The notes beneath the pieces are model-generated. The model saw only the letters and a program-made list of their open reading frames with translations. It was not told where the DNA came from and made no database searches. The position numbers were made by a program, and so were the translations under genes. Below, one piece after another: positions 29,585 to 29,627 of a DNA stretch of 29,627 bases. The DNA lies in the IMG/VR virus record IMGVR_UViG_3300044980_000067, positions 1 through 29,627 of that record; one strand, written 5' to 3'. Position 1 is the stretch's first letter, and the number at the start of each line of letters is the position of its first letter. The stretch comes from a virus.

Positions 29585-29627
29585 CAGCAAAGTGATTATC
29601 TGCTAAATCGTTATCCTGCTTCCAATC
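29559..29627 (-). CDS. C-terminal end of a gene entering from the right (partial)
   Basis: An open minus-strand frame enters at the window edge and stops with TAA at 29559. Its last 22 residues, including DNDLADNHFADGDHFELL, are acidic and His-rich. It overlaps the membrane-protein gene start by 26 bases, which matches the packing style here. Only 22 codons are visible. Confidence 0.4.
   Translation of the reverse strand, partial: DWKQDNDLADNHFADGDHFELL

Noticed and set aside
1-29627. tRNA genes, integrase, attachment sites or lysis genes
   Set aside because: None recognised by reading both strands; the membrane micro-proteins are too small and lack features that would identify holins or spanins.

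Overview
The window is part of a tailed double-stranded DNA phage genome, or of a prophage of the same type. Its head and neck genes follow the order and protein families of Salmonella phage P22 (a podovirus): small terminase, large terminase, portal, scaffold, coat with an inserted domain, gp4-like adaptor, gp10-like hub, ejection-type proteins and tail fibres. Base composition is A/T-rich, most of all in the early region on the right. AAGGAG-type ribosome sites and signal peptides fit a Gram-negative, probably gammaproteobacterial, host, but no host marker is present. No integrase, replication protein, lysis gene, tRNA or CRISPR array was recognised.

Layout. (1) 1-1431, plus strand: the C-terminal end of a tail fibre gene and three small genes, closed by terminators. 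(2) 1430-14674, minus strand: late virion genes, reading from coat (right) to fibre (left), with an HNH homing endonuclease gene inserted between the gp4-like and gp10-like genes. (3) 14675-16858, plus strand: a cassette of eight small genes running against the late genes, with its own candidate promoter and a leader that can fold. (4) 16866-18347, minus strand: nine micro-genes of 27-86 codons, mostly coupled by overlapping stop and start codons, between scaffold and coat. (5) 18361-24857, minus strand: scaffold, portal, a cytosine-5 DNA methyltransferase gene carrying an in-frame TGA, large terminase, two Lar-like zinc-ribbon genes and small terminase. (6) 24858-25029: divergent promoter region holding two copies of a 17-bp palindrome, one in each promoter. 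(7) 25030-28699, plus strand: about twenty tiny, tightly overlapping early genes, several of them membrane or zinc-ribbon micro-proteins, with tandem paralogues. (8) 28749-29627, minus strand: a PD-(D/E)XK nuclease-like gene, a membrane protein and the end of a further gene.

Working together: the terminase pair packages DNA through the portal into a shell built from coat and scaffold; the adaptor, hub and ejection proteins complete the neck; the fibres bind the host. The methyltransferase and Lar-like genes inside the packaging operon look like a restriction-avoidance set. The early array on the right is probably a host-takeover or counter-defence region whose products are almost all unknown. 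Many genes reported here are shorter than 60 codons and rest on ribosome sites, overlaps and tight packing rather than on homology.
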